The notes beneath the pieces were generated by a model. The model was not told the DNA's origin and ran no database searches. It saw nothing but the letters and a program-made list of their open reading frames with translations. From positions 1 through 6,448 of the forward strand of contig CANLWQ010000119.1 of assembly GCA_947494405.1 (NCBI GenBank): a DNA stretch of 6,448 bases, written 5' to 3'. Positions within the stretch are counted from its first letter, which is position 1. The number at the start of each line of letters is the position of its first letter. A program made the position numbers and the translations under genes. This document shows positions 5,920 through 6,448 of the stretch, one piece after another. This stretch comes from Comamonadaceae bacterium. GTDB lineage: Bacteria; Pseudomonadota; Gammaproteobacteria; Burkholderiales; Burkholderiaceae_C.

Positions 5920-6448
5920 ATGAATGCCTCCCCTTTATCCCCCACCTCTCCAATATTGCTAGACGCTATTGTGGTTGGCGCAGGCTTTTCTGGCCTCTAC
6001 CAATTGCTTCTTTTACGTGACAAATTGGGCTTGTCAGTCAAGGTGCTTGATGCAGCGCAAGGGGTGGGAGGCACATGGTACTGGAACCGATACCCCGGAG
6101 CCCGATGTGATTCTGAAAGTCACTCCTACGCTTACTATTTTTCCAAAGAACTTTTAAATGAATGGGAATGGTCTGAGCGTTACCCACAGCAGCCTGAAAT
6201 TTTGCGCTATCTCAACCATGTGGCTGACCGTTTTGATTTACGCCCTGACATTGCTCTGAGCACCCGAGTGCAAAGCGCACATTTTTCAGACACCGACATA
6301 CGCTGGCATATCACCACCGATACAGGTCAAACATATTCTGCAAAGTATTTCATCACTGCTGTGGGCTGTTTGTCCTCTGCCAATATTCCACATATTGCGG
6401 GGCTTGATTCTTTCTCTGGGCAATGGTTTCATACAGGCGAGTGGCCCC
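5920..6448 (+). CDS. Baeyer-Villiger flavin monooxygenase, N-terminal part (cut by window end)
   Basis: The open frame runs from the ATG at 5920 off the window end, giving 176 residues of a protein that is usually 500-600 long. It begins with the FAD-binding fold GAGFSG (20-25), followed by GGTWYWNRYPGARCDSES (50-67), the block typical of cyclohexanone-monooxygenase-like enzymes. Residues 165-176 read FSGQWFHTGEWP and match the type I Baeyer-Villiger fingerprint FxGxxxHxxxWP. Such enzymes use FAD, NADPH and O2 to insert oxygen beside a ketone; the substrate cannot be told. An in-frame TGA at 5899-5901 makes 5920 the first possible ATG. The ribosome binding site is poor (CAGG at 5902-5905, 14 bases away). 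The gene diverges from the methyltransferase gene; the NADPH domain and C-terminus lie outside the window. Confidence 0.9.
   Translation, partial: MNASPLSPTSPILLDAIVVGAGFSGLYQLLLLRDKLGLSVKVLDAAQGVGGTWYWNRYPGARCDSESHSYAYYFSKELLNEWEWSERYPQQPEILRYLNHVADRFDLRPDIALSTRVQSAHFSDTDIRWHITTDTGQTYSAKYFITAVGCLSSANIPHIAGLDSFSGQWFHTGEWP

Overview
The window looks like a stretch of a betaproteobacterial chromosome, probably Burkholderiales and perhaps Comamonadaceae-like. The evidence is the tRNA-Asn 3' half at the left edge, which resembles that group's tRNA-Asn as I remember it, a LexA box of the CTGT-N8-ACAG type, and several genes of families common there (DUF2244, cysteine-rich CWC protein, a 15-kDa-plus secreted-looking methyltransferase family). 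The genus is not determined. Base composition is uneven: the photolyase gene is comparatively GC-rich, while the left edge, the central intergenic region and the DUF2244 gene are AT-rich.

Left end (1-1104). A broken tRNA-Asn (anticodon loop to CCA, 70-114) lacks its 5' half and looks like the core of an integrase attachment site. It is followed 82 bases later by an ORF whose first ~78 residues resemble the N-terminus of a tyrosine recombinase, and whose remainder is a complete HAD-superfamily phosphatase-like domain. I read this as the scar of an integrated element whose integrase gene was cut by a deletion and fused in frame to a HAD gene that lost its own start codon.

Middle (1148-4123, minus strand). 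Two DNA repair genes lie in one apparent operon: first a fusion of a DEDDh 3'-5' exonuclease with a Cho/UvrC-like GIY-YIG endonuclease, then 24 bases later an iron-sulfur bacterial cryptochrome/photolyase (PhrB-type, (6-4) photolyase group). A sequence matching the LexA operator, CTGT-N8-ACAG, lies at 4192-4207 just upstream, so the pair is probably SOS-induced. This is the most coherent functional unit in the window: damage-induced incision plus light-driven repair, both probably using Fe-S clusters.

Right of the operator (4313-5027, plus strand). A 67-residue cysteine-rich CWC protein and a two-helix DUF2244 membrane protein lie divergently to the repair operon. Neither has a known function.

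Right end (5103-6448). A minus-strand SAM-dependent methyltransferase with an apparent signal peptide lies divergently to a plus-strand Baeyer-Villiger flavin monooxygenase that runs off the window end after 176 codons.

No rRNA, intact tRNA, CRISPR array, intact insertion sequence or convincing rho-independent terminator was seen.
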